Source: Fidelibacterota bacterium
Lineage (GTDB): Bacteria; Marinisomatota; Marinisomatia; Marinisomatales; S15-B10
DNA length: 64,000 nt
Assembly (NCBI GenBank): GCA_002715465.1
Contig: PAYY01000001.1
Location: 52,371-116,370, forward strand
Direction of reading: 5' to 3'
Under the pieces are notes generated by a model. The model worked only from the letters and a program-made list of their open reading frames with translations, did no database searches and was not told the origin of the DNA. Position 1 is the stretch's first letter. The number at the start of each line of letters is the position of its first letter. Shown in pieces: positions 20,773 through 30,674 of this stretch. Position numbers and translations under genes: made by a program.

Positions 20773-22119
20773 ATGGCAAAGGTTTCAAATAAAAACATTT
20801 TTTTGTGTTCAGAGTGTGGTAATGATTATTTAAAGTGGCATGGAAAATGTCCTAATTGTAAAAAATGGGGAACTTTGAATGAAATTAATATTCATTCTGA
20901 CTCAACTAGATATTCTTCTAATAGGTATAATTTAGATGTAGCTCCACTCAGTAAGTTTTCGAAAAATTTTCAATCAACAAAAACATTTACAGCTATTCCT
21001 GAATTCGACCGTGTACTTGGTGGTGGCATCTTTACAGGAGCAATGATTTTACTTGGAGGTAGTCCAGGAATAGGTAAATCAACACTTGCTCTACAAGTTG
21101 CGGGATCTTTGGATGGATCAATTCTTTATATTTCTGCTGAAGAGAGTCTAGAACAGATTGGTTTACGTGGAAAACGTCTTAAAATTAAAGAAAATAATGT
21201 GTCAATAATTTCAGAAAACCGCTGGGAATTAATTGAAAAGCAAATAATTGAATTAAAACCTTCTTATGTAATCATAGATTCTATTCAAACTATTTTTTCA
21301 GAATTTAATGACGGACATCCTGGTACCATCAGTCAAGTACGGGAATGTGGTCAAAAAATCTTAGATATATGTAAATCAAGATACATAAGTGTCATAATTA
21401 TTGCACATGTTACTAAAGAAGGAATAATTGCTGGACCAAGGATGCTAGAACATATGGTAGATACTATACTGTTTCTTGAAGGAGATTCAAGGAATGATTA
21501 TCGACTTCTTAGATCTTACAAGAATAGATTTGGTGCTACTAATGAAGTTGGTGTTTTTGAGATGAGTGGAGAGGGATTAAAGTCTGTTGAGAATCCATCG
21601 AAAATTTTTTTATCAGAAAGGCAACTTAATGCTCCCGGTTCAACGGTGTTTCCATCTATGGAAGGCTCTAGACCAATTCTTGTTGAAGTTCAAGCTCTTG
21701 TTTCAAATAGCAGTTTTTCAACACCCCAAAGGAATGTAACGGGTTTTGATCTAAATAGACTCTCTATGCTTGTAGCAGTATTAGAAAAGCGTCTAAATAT
21801 ATCGGTTAGTGCTGATGATATATTTATAAATATAGTAGGAGGAATGAACATTAATGAACCTGCAGCAGATATGGCTATTATAGCAGCAATTGCATCTAGT
21901 AAAAAAAATGTTTTTATCAATGCTGAAACTATTTTACTGGGTGAAATTGGTTTGTCTGGAGAACTAAGGTCATTAAATGGCATTGAGAGTCGACTTAAAG
22001 AATCGAACCGATTAGGTTTCAAAAGAGCTATAGTTCCAAAAAAAGGTGAGAAAAGTATTGAAGGTATGAAAGAGATTGTTTGTAAGACAGTTTCTGAAGC
22101 TTTTGATTCCATCTTTTGA
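20773..22119 (+). CDS. radA: DNA repair protein RadA/Sms
   Basis: RecA-like helicase that aids recombination intermediate processing. The 448 residues comprise an N-terminal C4 zinc finger (CSECG at 13-17 and CPNCKKWG), a RecA-type ATPase with Walker A GGSPGIGKST, the RadA-specific KNRFG motif (KNRFGATNEVGVFEM), and a C-terminal Lon-like domain (GGMNINEPAADMAI). ATG 20773 is taken as the start; a GTG sits one codon earlier. It stands between a surface protein and tgt with short gaps on both sides. Confidence 0.96.
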   Translation: MAKVSNKNIFLCSECGNDYLKWHGKCPNCKKWGTLNEINIHSDSTRYSSNRYNLDVAPLSKFSKNFQSTKTFTAIPEFDRVLGGGIFTGAMILLGGSPGIGKSTLALQVAGSLDGSILYISAEESLEQIGLRGKRLKIKENNVSIISENRWELIEKQIIELKPSYVIIDSIQTIFSEFNDGHPGTISQVRECGQKILDICKSRYISVIIIAHVTKEGIIAGPRMLEHMVDTILFLEGDSRNDYRLLRSYKNRFGATNEVGVFEMSGEGLKSVENPSKIFLSERQLNAPGSTVFPSMEGSRPILVEVQALVSNSSFSTPQRNVTGFDLNRLSMLVAVLEKRLNISVSADDIFINIVGGMNINEPAADMAIIAAIASSKKNVFINAETILLGEIGLSGELRSLNGIESRLKESNRLGFKRAIVPKKGEKSIEGMKEIVCKTVSEAFDSIF

Positions 22120-22156
22120 TTTATTACACTTCTAGAATAAACAATCTAAAGTAATA

Positions 22157-23287
22157 ATGACATATAAAGTAATTAAGAAAGACTCAAATAGCTCAGCTCG
22201 CATGGGTTTACTGAAAACTTTTCGTGGGGAAATAAATACACCTGCATTCATGCCTATTGGAACTTATGGTGCTGTAAAAACTTTATCCCCAAAGGATCTT
22301 AAGGAAATCGGTGCGGAAATAATTCTAAGCAATACATATCACTTATATCTCCGTCCTGGTTTGGAAATAATTAACCAGGCAAAGGGCTTAAACAGTTTTA
22401 TGGGTTGGAGAAAACCAATCCTTACAGACAGTGGAGGATTTCAAGTTTTTAGTCTTGCCAAATTAGGGAAAATAAATGATGAAGGTGTCCTATTTAAATC
22501 AGCATTGGATGGCTCCGAACATTTTTTAACCCCCGAATTATCGATGGAAATTCAATTAACACTTGGTAGTGATATTATTATGTCCTTTGACGAATGTGTT
22601 CCAGGAAACGCAAATAGAAAAATAGTTGAAAAAGCTGTAAAAAGAACAACGACTTGGACTAGAAAGTGTCATAATTATCTAAGAGTAAATAATGCTCTTT
22701 TGTCTTCAGGTCCACTTTTTTTCCCTATTATTCAAGGAGGAACTGATAAGATATTAAGGAGTGAAAGTCTTGATAGAATTTTACCGTATTCTGATAGCGG
22801 TATAGCAATTGGTGGTCTAGCAGTTGGTGAAAATAAAGATAAAATGTTTGAAATAGTGGAAAAAATGGATAAAGATATACCTCAAGATAAACTTCGTTAT
22901 TTGATGGGAGTTGGGAAGCCAGAAGATATCTTAAGGGCGGTATCTTTAGGAATTGATCTTTTTGATTGTGTAATTCCAACTAGAAATGCAAGAAATGGAC
23001 AACTCTTTACATGGACAGGTAGATTAAATATTTTAAACAGTAAATTTTCTAATGATTTCCTTCCTATATGTGATCATTGTAATTGTTATACCTGTAGCAC
23101 ATTTAGTCGCTCTTATATTCGACATTTATTCAAACTGAATGATGTGCTTGGTCTCCATCTTGCGACACTGCATAATGTAAAGTTTTATTTAGATTTAATG
23201 AGAAAAATACGTCATGAAATAAGAAAAGATACTTTTGCAAACTGGTCAAAATTTATATTTTCTGATTTGATTGGATCTAGAAACTAA
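22157..23287 (+). CDS. tgt: Queuine tRNA-ribosyltransferase
   Basis: Exchanges guanine-34 for preQ1 in tRNAs with GUN anticodons. The tRNA-Asn(GTT) at 35557 would be a substrate. The 376 residues show TDSGGFQVFSL, MSFDEC, GGLAVGE, the nucleophile loop FDCVIPTRNARNG, and the C-terminal zinc site CNCYTC with a later His in LHLATLHN. Length is normal. It lies 37 nt after radA. Other queuosine genes are not in the window. Confidence 0.97.
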   Translation: MTYKVIKKDSNSSARMGLLKTFRGEINTPAFMPIGTYGAVKTLSPKDLKEIGAEIILSNTYHLYLRPGLEIINQAKGLNSFMGWRKPILTDSGGFQVFSLAKLGKINDEGVLFKSALDGSEHFLTPELSMEIQLTLGSDIIMSFDECVPGNANRKIVEKAVKRTTTWTRKCHNYLRVNNALLSSGPLFFPIIQGGTDKILRSESLDRILPYSDSGIAIGGLAVGENKDKMFEIVEKMDKDIPQDKLRYLMGVGKPEDILRAVSLGIDLFDCVIPTRNARNGQLFTWTGRLNILNSKFSNDFLPICDHCNCYTCSTFSRSYIRHLFKLNDVLGLHLATLHNVKFYLDLMRKIRHEIRKDTFANWSKFIFSDLIGSRN

Positions 23288-23426
23288 CGGTTTTATGAGA
23301 AATGTGGTTCTTATATCTATTTTGTGGATGATAAGGGGGAGGTATTATATTTTTCTGGGTAAAAAGCTAAAATTTAATCTTCATATCTAAACATATAAGG
23401 TTAGATTGATCTGAAGTAGAGTCAGA

Positions 23427-24506
23427 TTAGGAAGGTTTATCATTAGATACAAAGTATGATAAAACATTAGAAGGATTTTGCTCAGCTATTGCTTCCCAAC
23501 CTGTATTGAGCCATCCTTTTTTGAAACTATTACTATTATCTTCTTCTTTATCTAAATAACCTTTCATTACATTGTGACCTCTAACACCTAAAAATCCATA
23601 ATTACCATTTTTAACTTGATTTCCTTCATCATCAATAATTGACATTTCACATATATTAAGTGGTTGTCCTATTGGTATAAACCCATTTGAAAGATTATTA
23701 TCTTTCAAATTAAAACTAGCGAAACCTGATAGTTCAGGAATAAAAAAACCTGGGACGCCTATATTTTCCTGATATGAGTTGTGAGGCTTCAATAAAAACT
23801 CAGAGTTTTTTACTAAGTGATTATCATATGAGAAGAAAACTTTAGTTGATAAACCAGTTCCTAGATTGATTTGGCATCCTGAATATAAACCACTCATTAT
23901 GGTACTAGATAGATTTAGTAAGTCATTAGTTTTTTCAGAACAACCGATTATATCTTTGTCAGATAATCTAAAATATGAAGAAATGGCCATTCCACTAACC
24001 ATTAGATTATAATGTGATAATAAAACATTCTTTCCAAAATTATTATCTAGTATTAAACATTCGTCTGAAAGCTTTGATTTTTTTCCAATCTGAACTTTGT
24101 TTGATTCTTGTGCAATTGTCTTATCAAAAAGAGATGGGTCAGTAAAAAATTCTGATTCTATTTCATCGTTATTTAAGTTTACAGTAGCGCCAACTTCCCA
24201 AATACCAAAAATTTGGATTAAAGATCTAAACTTTCCGTTATAGTTCATGTTGACTCTATCTCCAAAACTGACTTTTTCTTTCCGAAGAAAATTTGCACAT
24301 TTACATACTTGATGGAAAAAATCAATAAAGGATATTTGAGACCATTTATTATTTTCATTGATATTTAAGAAAGTACGGTTACCATATCGTTGGACTTGAG
24401 AGTCAAGCAATGATCTGATACTGGGATATGGTATCATTATTTCTGATGAAGGTACGTCACTGATTGATTGAGCTGATTCTACATTAGACATAAGTTTAAT
24501 ATCCAT
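23427..24506 (-). CDS. Degenerate AMP-binding (acyl-CoA synthetase-like) protein, probably not an active adenylase
   Basis: Related to ANL-superfamily adenylating enzymes but eroded at key sites. The N-terminal part aligns well (Q-x-Y-GNRTFLNI, FGDRVNMNYNG, IWEVGATVNLN). Where active enzymes carry the P-loop YTSGTTG-PKG, this has DNNFGKN before the usual LSHYNLM. The late motif is GWLNTGWEA where GWL-TGD is expected, so the ATP-ribose Asp is lost. The middle is shortened and the C-terminal lid domain with the catalytic Lys is missing; the total is 359 residues against 500-650. The frame is uninterrupted, so it may be translated, perhaps as a ligand-binding relic. It is isolated, with no operon partner. 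Confidence 0.7.
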   Translation of the reverse strand: MDIKLMSNVESAQSISDVPSSEIMIPYPSIRSLLDSQVQRYGNRTFLNINENNKWSQISFIDFFHQVCKCANFLRKEKVSFGDRVNMNYNGKFRSLIQIFGIWEVGATVNLNNDEIESEFFTDPSLFDKTIAQESNKVQIGKKSKLSDECLILDNNFGKNVLLSHYNLMVSGMAISSYFRLSDKDIIGCSEKTNDLLNLSSTIMSGLYSGCQINLGTGLSTKVFFSYDNHLVKNSEFLLKPHNSYQENIGVPGFFIPELSGFASFNLKDNNLSNGFIPIGQPLNICEMSIIDDEGNQVKNGNYGFLGVRGHNVMKGYLDKEEDNSNSFKKGWLNTGWEAIAEQNPSNVLSYFVSNDKPS

Positions 24507-24515
24507 ATTAATAAT

Positions 24516-24544
24516 CTATGAAATCCTAATGTAGAATTTCATAG
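24516..24544. repeat. 9-bp inverted repeat in intergenic region
   Basis: CTATGAAAT (24516-24524) and ATTTCATAG (24536-24544) are perfect inverted copies, 11 nt apart, just upstream of the minus-strand AMP-binding-like gene in the 240-bp divergent gap before the beta-synthase gene. It could be an operator or a weak hairpin; there is no T-run for a terminator. Nothing else stands out in this gap. Confidence 0.4.
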
Positions 24545-24746
24545 AATTGCTCAAAAAAATCTAGATATTCATTACTTATATTTTATTATGATAGACTAAT
24601 TTCTTACTTAGTATTAATTCATAAATGATAACATTCCTTTTTCTATCATAAGTACATTATGTAAGATTTACTATGAGGGTTATAATGGGAAACAATATCG
24701 AATGAATTGAATTAAGTTCACAAAAGAACTATTTAGGACAAGATTA

Positions 24747-25718
24747 ATGAAAAATAAAAAATTCAAAACTATCCTTCAAACGACTGGCGAGACACCTGTA
24801 ATAAAGTTAAATAAAATTGGGAAAGATTATGATTGCACTTTTTATGTTAAATGTGAATTTTTTAATCCTGGTGGATCTGTAAAAGATCGAATTGGAGTAA
24901 GGATGGTTGAAAGAGCTGAAAGTTCTGGAAAAATTAAACCTGGAGACACTTTAATTGAACCTACTTCAGGAAACACAGGTATTGGGATTGCACTATCGGC
25001 AGCTGTTAAAGGTTATCGGATGATTATAACTATGCCTGAAAAAATGAGTAAAGAAAAAGAGGTGGTTCTTAAAGCACTAGGAGCCCAAATAATACGAACA
25101 CCTTCGGATGCTGCTTGGGATGATCCAAAAAGCCATATTGGAGTAGCAAAGGAATTAAATAAAAAAATACCTAATTCTCATATTTTGGATCAATATTCTA
25201 ATCCTGACAACCCAAATACTCATTATAATTTTACTGCTGAAGAAATATTAACTCAATTTGGTGATGAATTGAAAATGGTAGTTATGGGAGTTGGTACTGG
25301 TGGGACAATTACTGGTATTGCAACAAAATTAAAAGAGAAACGTTCAGATATATTTATAGTTGGAGCAGATCCAGAGGGCTCAATACTTGGTGGAGGAAAT
25401 GAAATTAGCTCCTATTTTGTTGAAGGAATAGGTTACGATTTTTTTCCTGATGTTTTAAATAATAGTCTAATAGACAAATACGTTAAGACAAATGATAATG
25501 ATTCTTTTCTTATGGCACGTCGTTTAATAAAAGAAGAGGGCTTATTAATTGGTGGGTCTAGCGGTTCAGCTATTTGTGCTGCTCTTCAAGCTTCTACATT
25601 CCTAAAAAAAGGTGATGTTTGCTTAGTAATTTTGCCTGATTCAATTAGAAACTATCTTAGCAAATTTGTAGATGATGAATGGATGACAAAAAAAGGTTTT
25701 TTGAAAAGAAATCAATAA
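24747..25718 (+). CDS. cbs: Cystathionine beta-synthase (PLP catalytic core)
   Basis: Condenses serine and homocysteine to cystathionine. The 323-residue fold-type II PLP enzyme has the Schiff-base Lys46 in NPGGSVKDR, the PTSGNTGIG substrate loop and the GTGGTITGI phosphate loop. Several segments match animal/bacterial beta-synthases rather than Cys[24 protein letters not shown], and a closing WMTKKGFL. It lacks the haem-binding N-terminus and the C-terminal regulatory CBS pair of the human enzyme. The gamma-lyase gene follows after 82 nt, supporting reverse transsulfuration. O-acetylserine sulfhydrylase activity remains an alternative. Confidence 0.82.
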   Translation: MKNKKFKTILQTTGETPVIKLNKIGKDYDCTFYVKCEFFNPGGSVKDRIGVRMVERAESSGKIKPGDTLIEPTSGNTGIGIALSAAVKGYRMIITMPEKMSKEKEVVLKALGAQIIRTPSDAAWDDPKSHIGVAKELNKKIPNSHILDQYSNPDNPNTHYNFTAEEILTQFGDELKMVVMGVGTGGTITGIATKLKEKRSDIFIVGADPEGSILGGGNEISSYFVEGIGYDFFPDVLNNSLIDKYVKTNDNDSFLMARRLIKEEGLLIGGSSGSAICAALQASTFLKKGDVCLVILPDSIRNYLSKFVDDEWMTKKGFLKRNQ

Positions 25719-25800
25719 GTTTTTTATAAAAAAATTTTAAATAACTATAATATTCTATATCTAAGAAAATTATTTTTTAATTTATATAAAAGGAGTTTTC

Positions 25801-26943
25801 ATGAAGTTTGATACTAAGATTGTAAGAGCAGAGATCAAACCTGATTCAACAACTGGTTCTATAGTTCCGCCAATTTATCAAACAGCTACTTATGTTTTAC
25901 CTGAAGTAGGTATAGATAAAGGATTTGATTACACACGCTCAGCTAATCCGACTAGACAAATACTAGAAGAATATCTCGCAATTATAGAAGGCGGAAAATT
26001 TGGAATATGTTTTTCGAGTGGAATGTCTGCTGTTGACAGTTGTTTAAAAGTATTAAACCCTGGAGATCACATTATTTGTTCTGATGACGTTTATGGAGGT
26101 GTTTCTAGACACTTCAATAGAATTTTGACTAAGTATGGTTTATTATTTACATATGTGGATTCAACAGAGTCTATTAATGTAAAAAATGCTGTTCGTCCTA
26201 ATACTAAGATGTTATGGATAGAAACTCCAACTAATCCTTTACTTAAGATAACTGATTTACATGCAATTGGTGAAATCGCAAAAGAAAATCAACTTTTATT
26301 CTGCGTAGATTCGACATTTTCAACACCTGTTTTTCTGAGACCTCTTGAATTTGGTGCTGATATGGTTGTTCATAGTACTACGAAATATATTAGTGGTCAC
26401 AATCAGATTATCGGTGGTGCTATTATTACAAATAGTATGGAGCTTTATGATGAAATGAAGTTTATTCAAAAAACTATCGGAGCAGTTCCAAGTCCTTTTG
26501 ATTGTTGGCTTACACTAATGGGTGCTAAGACACTTCATCTAAGAATGGAAAAACATGCTAAAAATGCTCAAATCATAGCTGAGTTTCTTGAGTCCCATCC
26601 TAAAGTTTTGAATATTACTTTCCCTGGTCTTATATCTCATCCCCAACATGAAATTGCCAAGGATCAAATGAATGGATATAGTGGCATGATTTGTTTTGAA
26701 CTTAAAGGAGGAATTGAAGCAGGTAGAAAATTGATGAATAATGTTCGATTATGTGCTTTAGCTGAAAGCCTTGGTGCTGTAGAAACTATGATAACTCATC
26801 CAGCAACGATGACGCATGTTGACGTTCCATCAGATGAAAGGAATGCCAGAGGTTTGACAGATGGATTAGTTCGTTTATCTATTGGGATTGAAGATCCAAG
26901 AGATATACTAAATGATTTGAGTATAGCATTAAATGAGATTTAG
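25801..26943 (+). CDS. Cystathionine gamma-lyase/gamma-synthase family PLP enzyme
   Basis: Fold-type I trans-sulfuration enzyme, 380 residues. The PLP lysine is Lys195 in STTKYISGHN. Other family features are YTRSANPTR, SSGMSA, WIETPTNPLL and the substrate-binding SLGAVETMITHPATMTH. Next to a cystathionine beta-synthase the likely reaction is cleavage of cystathionine to cysteine (gamma-lyase). Gamma-synthase or homocysteine-forming activity cannot be excluded from sequence. A strong Shine-Dalgarno AAAAGGAG precedes the ATG. Confidence 0.88.
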   Translation: MKFDTKIVRAEIKPDSTTGSIVPPIYQTATYVLPEVGIDKGFDYTRSANPTRQILEEYLAIIEGGKFGICFSSGMSAVDSCLKVLNPGDHIICSDDVYGGVSRHFNRILTKYGLLFTYVDSTESINVKNAVRPNTKMLWIETPTNPLLKITDLHAIGEIAKENQLLFCVDSTFSTPVFLRPLEFGADMVVHSTTKYISGHNQIIGGAIITNSMELYDEMKFIQKTIGAVPSPFDCWLTLMGAKTLHLRMEKHAKNAQIIAEFLESHPKVLNITFPGLISHPQHEIAKDQMNGYSGMICFELKGGIEAGRKLMNNVRLCALAESLGAVETMITHPATMTHVDVPSDERNARGLTDGLVRLSIGIEDPRDILNDLSIALNEI

Positions 26944-26974
26944 GTCAAATTTTTATTAAAGATTAAAGTGCCAA

Positions 26975-27679
26975 ATGAAAATAGATGGTCCTCTTCATGA
27001 TGCAGTTTTTATAAAAAGATTAAACCGTTTTCTTACTTTAATAGATATTGGTGGAAAAATTTTTGAAAGTCATCTTCCTGACTCTGGTCGTCTCAGTGAG
27101 TTATTAATTCCAGGTTCAGAGTTAAAAGTTCGTTATATTGATACTAAATTATTAAAAAGAAAAACATCATGGACGACTTTGATGGTAAAAAAACATAAAC
27201 AATGGATCTCTATTGATTCTACTTTGCCAAACAGATTCGTAAAATATCTCTTAGAGAAAAAAAGCCTTCCCCAATTTAAAGATTATGAATTGAAAAGACC
27301 GGAAGTTGTGGTAGGGAAACACAGGTTTGATTTTCTTTTGGAAAAGTTAGGAAAACCTTTCTATTTAGAGGTAAAGTCAGTTACCTTTGTTGAAAAAAGT
27401 TTAGCTAGGTTTCCTGATGCTATAACGGAGCGAGGGATGAAGCATGCCAATTTTTTAGCTCAGATGTCTGAAAAAGGGAACAAGGCGGGAATTCTTTTTG
27501 TATGTCAAAGGTCGGATGCACAAAGTTTTCGTCCTATGTGGAATAGGGATCCAAAATTTTCACAGGCTTTACTTTTAGCTGAGAAAGCTGGTGTTCAGAT
27601 TAATGTTATTGTTACAAAAATAACTCCAACTTCAATTAATTATTATAAAGAGATCTCTTATGATCTAGAGCCTTTTTGA
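26975..27679 (+). CDS. sfsA: SfsA family protein (sugar fermentation stimulation protein homolog)
   Basis: The 234 residues match SfsA: an N-terminal OB-like part (LPDSGRLSELL, PGSELKV), then a nuclease-like core with RFDFLL and LEVKSVTFV (candidate D-ExK metal site), followed by FPDAITERGMKH and GILFVCQRSDA. The family is widely conserved and binds nucleic acid; its true role is not settled. It overlaps the next lipoprotein gene by 4 nt (TTGA). Confidence 0.93.
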   Translation: MKIDGPLHDAVFIKRLNRFLTLIDIGGKIFESHLPDSGRLSELLIPGSELKVRYIDTKLLKRKTSWTTLMVKKHKQWISIDSTLPNRFVKYLLEKKSLPQFKDYELKRPEVVVGKHRFDFLLEKLGKPFYLEVKSVTFVEKSLARFPDAITERGMKHANFLAQMSEKGNKAGILFVCQRSDAQSFRPMWNRDPKFSQALLLAEKAGVQINVIVTKITPTSINYYKEISYDLEPF

Positions 27680-29331
27680 AAAAACTTTTCTTATTAATTC
27701 TTATACTAATTATTATTAGGTGTGCTGCTTTAGGTCCGCCTCCAGGAGGTCCTAAAGATGAGACTCCTCCCACGTTAGTAAATGTTGCACCAGAATCTGG
27801 AACTACAGGAATCAAGGGAGGTATTATTGTTCAATTGACCTTTTCAGAAAGATTAAGCGAAGAGACGAATTTTTCTGCTATACGTCTATCTCCTATAATT
27901 GGCAAACCTCTGGATTTCACATTAAATAAAGAGATAATATCAGTTGGTTTTCCTGAGAAATTGGATCAAGATCAGACTTATATATTAACTCTTTCAAGAG
28001 ATTTAAAGGATGAGAGAGAAAATCGTCTCGATAAAACTTATCAGATTGCGTTAACTACTGGTGAAGAAATTGCTAATGGTCAAATATCTGGCATAGTGTA
28101 TAATAAAAAAGAGGAAACTTCAGCAATAGTATATCTTTTTGCAAAAAAGGGAAATTTTAATGATAGCCTTTTGCTTGGTACGCCAGAATATTATACTGAA
28201 ACAGATGATTCAGGACGATATGTTTTTGATTTTTTAGATCAAGGTCAATATATAACTGTAGCACATACTGGTGTATCTCCACCAGCACCAATTAGTCCAT
28301 TAAGATCAAATTATGGTCTTTACTGGAAACCAGTTGTTAGAGTTGATGAAAATATAAAAATAATAAATAATGTAAATATGACCCTTGGGAAACAGATATC
28401 TTCTTTTAGATTATTGTCAGTAAAAATGGATGACAGTGTTTCTGGCACGATGGTTTTTACCAACTCATTTGATTTATCAAACTTATCTAATGTAGAAGTA
28501 AAGTTTTATTCAAATGTTTCAAAATTAGAATTAGAGGTTTCTAAACTTTTTCAGTATAGTGATAAGAAGAAAGAATTAAGATTTTTTATTGAAGGATTGA
28601 ATCCTGGTGAATCTTATTCAGTTTCAATTGCAGGAATAAAAGATTCAATCGATCAGCATCTTCAAGAAGTAAAACGGGAAGTTAGTATTCCTGAAATCAA
28701 TGACCTTGACCCTTCAATTTATTCAACATCAGCAAATGAAATGTCAATTATTAAATCAGGGGGATATCCCTTTAGAATTCAATTTACTAAACCTGTATTT
28801 ATTCTTAGTGATTCAGTGGCTGTACTGACAAATGATGAAGGAGATACTTTAAAGTGTAATTTGCAAGTAGATGACTCTATAATGAAAATTGTTCCGATTG
28901 GAGGATGGGTTGAGTCAAGTTCATTTACATTAAAAATTTTTGGGAATTATATTCAATCTTTAGATGGATATTCGATCAAAGATTCAATTATAACCTATAA
29001 TTTTCTAACTAGTTCAAAAATTGGTTTTGGTGGGATAATTGGTAAATTAAACGGATCCTATATTGAAAACTCAATAGTTATTGCTAGATCATTAGAAAAA
29101 CAGACAAAATCAGTTTCCGTATCAGTAAATTCTAATGGGGAGTTCAAAATAGAGAATATTCGTGAAGGAAAATGGTTGCTCAGCGCATTTCAAGATAGAG
29201 ATGGAAATGGTCGTTACACATACGGTGATATATATAATAACATACCTTCTGAACCTTTTACTTTTCTAATCGATACAGTTGAAGTTAGGGCAAATTGGGA
29301 TATTGATGGTTTAGAATTAACATTTCCTTAA
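27676..29331 (+). CDS. Lipoprotein with SbsA-type Ig-like domain
   Basis: Exported 551-residue protein. The leader ends at Cys16, though Arg at -1 makes the lipobox unusual. It is followed by the P-x-GGPKDETPPTLV-x-x-x-P sequence that opens the Bacteroidetes-type Ig-like lipoproteins. An SbsA/Big_5-like Ig domain comes first (about 30-130; VQLTFSERLSE), then a carboxypeptidase-regulatory-like beta domain (GQISGIVYN, DDSGRYVFDFLDQG), and a C-terminal similar segment (RDGNGRYTYGD). Start TTG 27676 overlaps the sfsA stop. The function is unknown; surface or periplasmic adhesion/assembly is a guess from domains. Confidence 0.8.
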   Translation: MKKLFLLILILIIIRCAALGPPPGGPKDETPPTLVNVAPESGTTGIKGGIIVQLTFSERLSEETNFSAIRLSPIIGKPLDFTLNKEIISVGFPEKLDQDQTYILTLSRDLKDERENRLDKTYQIALTTGEEIANGQISGIVYNKKEETSAIVYLFAKKGNFNDSLLLGTPEYYTETDDSGRYVFDFLDQGQYITVAHTGVSPPAPISPLRSNYGLYWKPVVRVDENIKIINNVNMTLGKQISSFRLLSVKMDDSVSGTMVFTNSFDLSNLSNVEVKFYSNVSKLELEVSKLFQYSDKKKELRFFIEGLNPGESYSVSIAGIKDSIDQHLQEVKREVSIPEINDLDPSIYSTSANEMSIIKSGGYPFRIQFTKPVFILSDSVAVLTNDEGDTLKCNLQVDDSIMKIVPIGGWVESSSFTLKIFGNYIQSLDGYSIKDSIITYNFLTSSKIGFGGIIGKLNGSYIENSIVIARSLEKQTKSVSVSVNSNGEFKIENIREGKWLLSAFQDRDGNGRYTYGDIYNNIPSEPFTFLIDTVEVRANWDIDGLELTFP

Positions 29332-29337
29332 GACATA

Positions 29338-30423
29338 ATGAAAATTAAAAATAAAATGTTTGGAGTAATTATTGCTGGCGGAAGAGGAACAAGATTTTGG
29401 CCAATAAGTAGGAAAAAACGTCCTAAGCAATTACTTAATATTTTTGGTGATCAATCAATGCTTCAGATGACTATAGATCGTTTGAGGAAAATCCGATTTA
29501 TTGAAGATATTTATATTGCGACTGGTAAAGATCTTGCAAAATCAATTGCTCAAGAAGTTGAAGGTATTTCTAAAAAAAATATTATTGTAGAACCTTCCGG
29601 TAAAAACACAGCACCTTCAATTGGATTAGTTGCTGGTCATTTGTTAAATAGAGATCCTGAAGCAGTGATGGGTATTTTTCCAGCTGATCATCTTATTGTT
29701 GGGCATCGACCATTTTACCAATCTCTCTCAGCTGCTTTAGATTTGGTGTCTAAAAACAAAATTCTGGTTACGCTTGGGATAATACCTTCATCTCCACATA
29801 CAGGTTATGGTTATATCCAGTATAATAAAAAGAAAATATTAAAAGATGGAATTGCTTTTGGAGTAAAAACTTTTGCTGAAAAACCCACACTATCAGCAGC
29901 TAAAAGATTCCTTAAAAGTGGGGATTTTTTCTGGAATAGTGGAATTTTTGTTTGGAAAGCTTCCGTTTACATGAAAGCTATGGAAGATCATTTGCCAATT
30001 CAATATGATATAATTAAAAATATTATTTCAAAAGTGGGTACTAATCAATATAAATCAAGCTTAGCATCTGAATGGGATCGTATTAGTCAAGAATCTGTAG
30101 ATTATGGAATACTTGAAAAGGCTAATAATATTGGTGTCATTAAAAGTGGCTTTACATGGAGTGATGTAGGATCTTGGAACGCTTATTATAATCTCATGAC
30201 AAAAAAAAGAGATGGAAATGTAATTAAAGGAGATGGTTTAATTATTGATGGTTCTAATAATCTTATACATTCAAGTGAAAAATTCACTAGTATCCTCGGC
30301 ATTAATAATATTGCAGTAATTAATACAAATGATTCTACTTTGGTTGTTCCTAGAGAACGGGTTGAAGAGATAAAAAATCTTTTATCAGTTTTAGAAAAAA
30401 AGAATCGAAATGAATTACTATGA
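29338..30423 (+). CDS. manC: Mannose-1-phosphate guanylyltransferase
   Basis: Makes GDP-mannose from mannose-1-phosphate and GTP for polysaccharide or glycan synthesis. The 361-residue single-domain enzyme has the nucleotidyltransferase signature IIAGGRGTRFWPISR with KRPKQLL, FPADHLI, FAEKP, and GFTWSDVGSWNA. It lacks the isomerase domain found in bifunctional ManC-type proteins. It follows the Ig-like lipoprotein by 6 nt and overlaps the small gene after it by 4 nt. Confidence 0.94.
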   Translation: MKIKNKMFGVIIAGGRGTRFWPISRKKRPKQLLNIFGDQSMLQMTIDRLRKIRFIEDIYIATGKDLAKSIAQEVEGISKKNIIVEPSGKNTAPSIGLVAGHLLNRDPEAVMGIFPADHLIVGHRPFYQSLSAALDLVSKNKILVTLGIIPSSPHTGYGYIQYNKKKILKDGIAFGVKTFAEKPTLSAAKRFLKSGDFFWNSGIFVWKASVYMKAMEDHLPIQYDIIKNIISKVGTNQYKSSLASEWDRISQESVDYGILEKANNIGVIKSGFTWSDVGSWNAYYNLMTKKRDGNVIKGDGLIIDGSNNLIHSSEKFTSILGINNIAVINTNDSTLVVPRERVEEIKNLLSVLEKKNRNELL

Positions 30424-30674
30424 AACAAGACTATTTATATGATGAATTTGAAAAACTAGCTGATAAATTGAATATCACAATTTTACAAGGGAAAGGTGAT
30501 TTTGAAGGTGGGTTTTGTACTTTAAAAGGTGTTCAATTTGTAGTTTTAAATAAAAGTAGACCGCTTGAGCAACGTCTTCGTGTTTTAGCTATATCATTTG
30601 GGGATCTAGATTTGGAAGAGCAATATATTTTACCTGTTTTGAGAAAATTCATTAATATTAATTCTAAAAATTGA
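30420..30674 (+). CDS. Small conserved-looking protein of unknown function
   Basis: 84 residues, no signal peptide or membrane segment. It has an N-terminal amphipathic helix (LYDEFEKLADKLN), a central beta section with GKGDFEGGFCTLKG and FVVLNKSRPLEQR, and a C-terminal helix. The 4-nt ATGA overlap with manC argues that it is a real, co-translated gene. The glycine-rich GDFEGGFC with a single Cys is the most distinctive part. I do not recognise a named family. Confidence 0.68.
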   Translation: MKQDYLYDEFEKLADKLNITILQGKGDFEGGFCTLKGVQFVVLNKSRPLEQRLRVLAISFGDLDLEEQYILPVLRKFININSKN

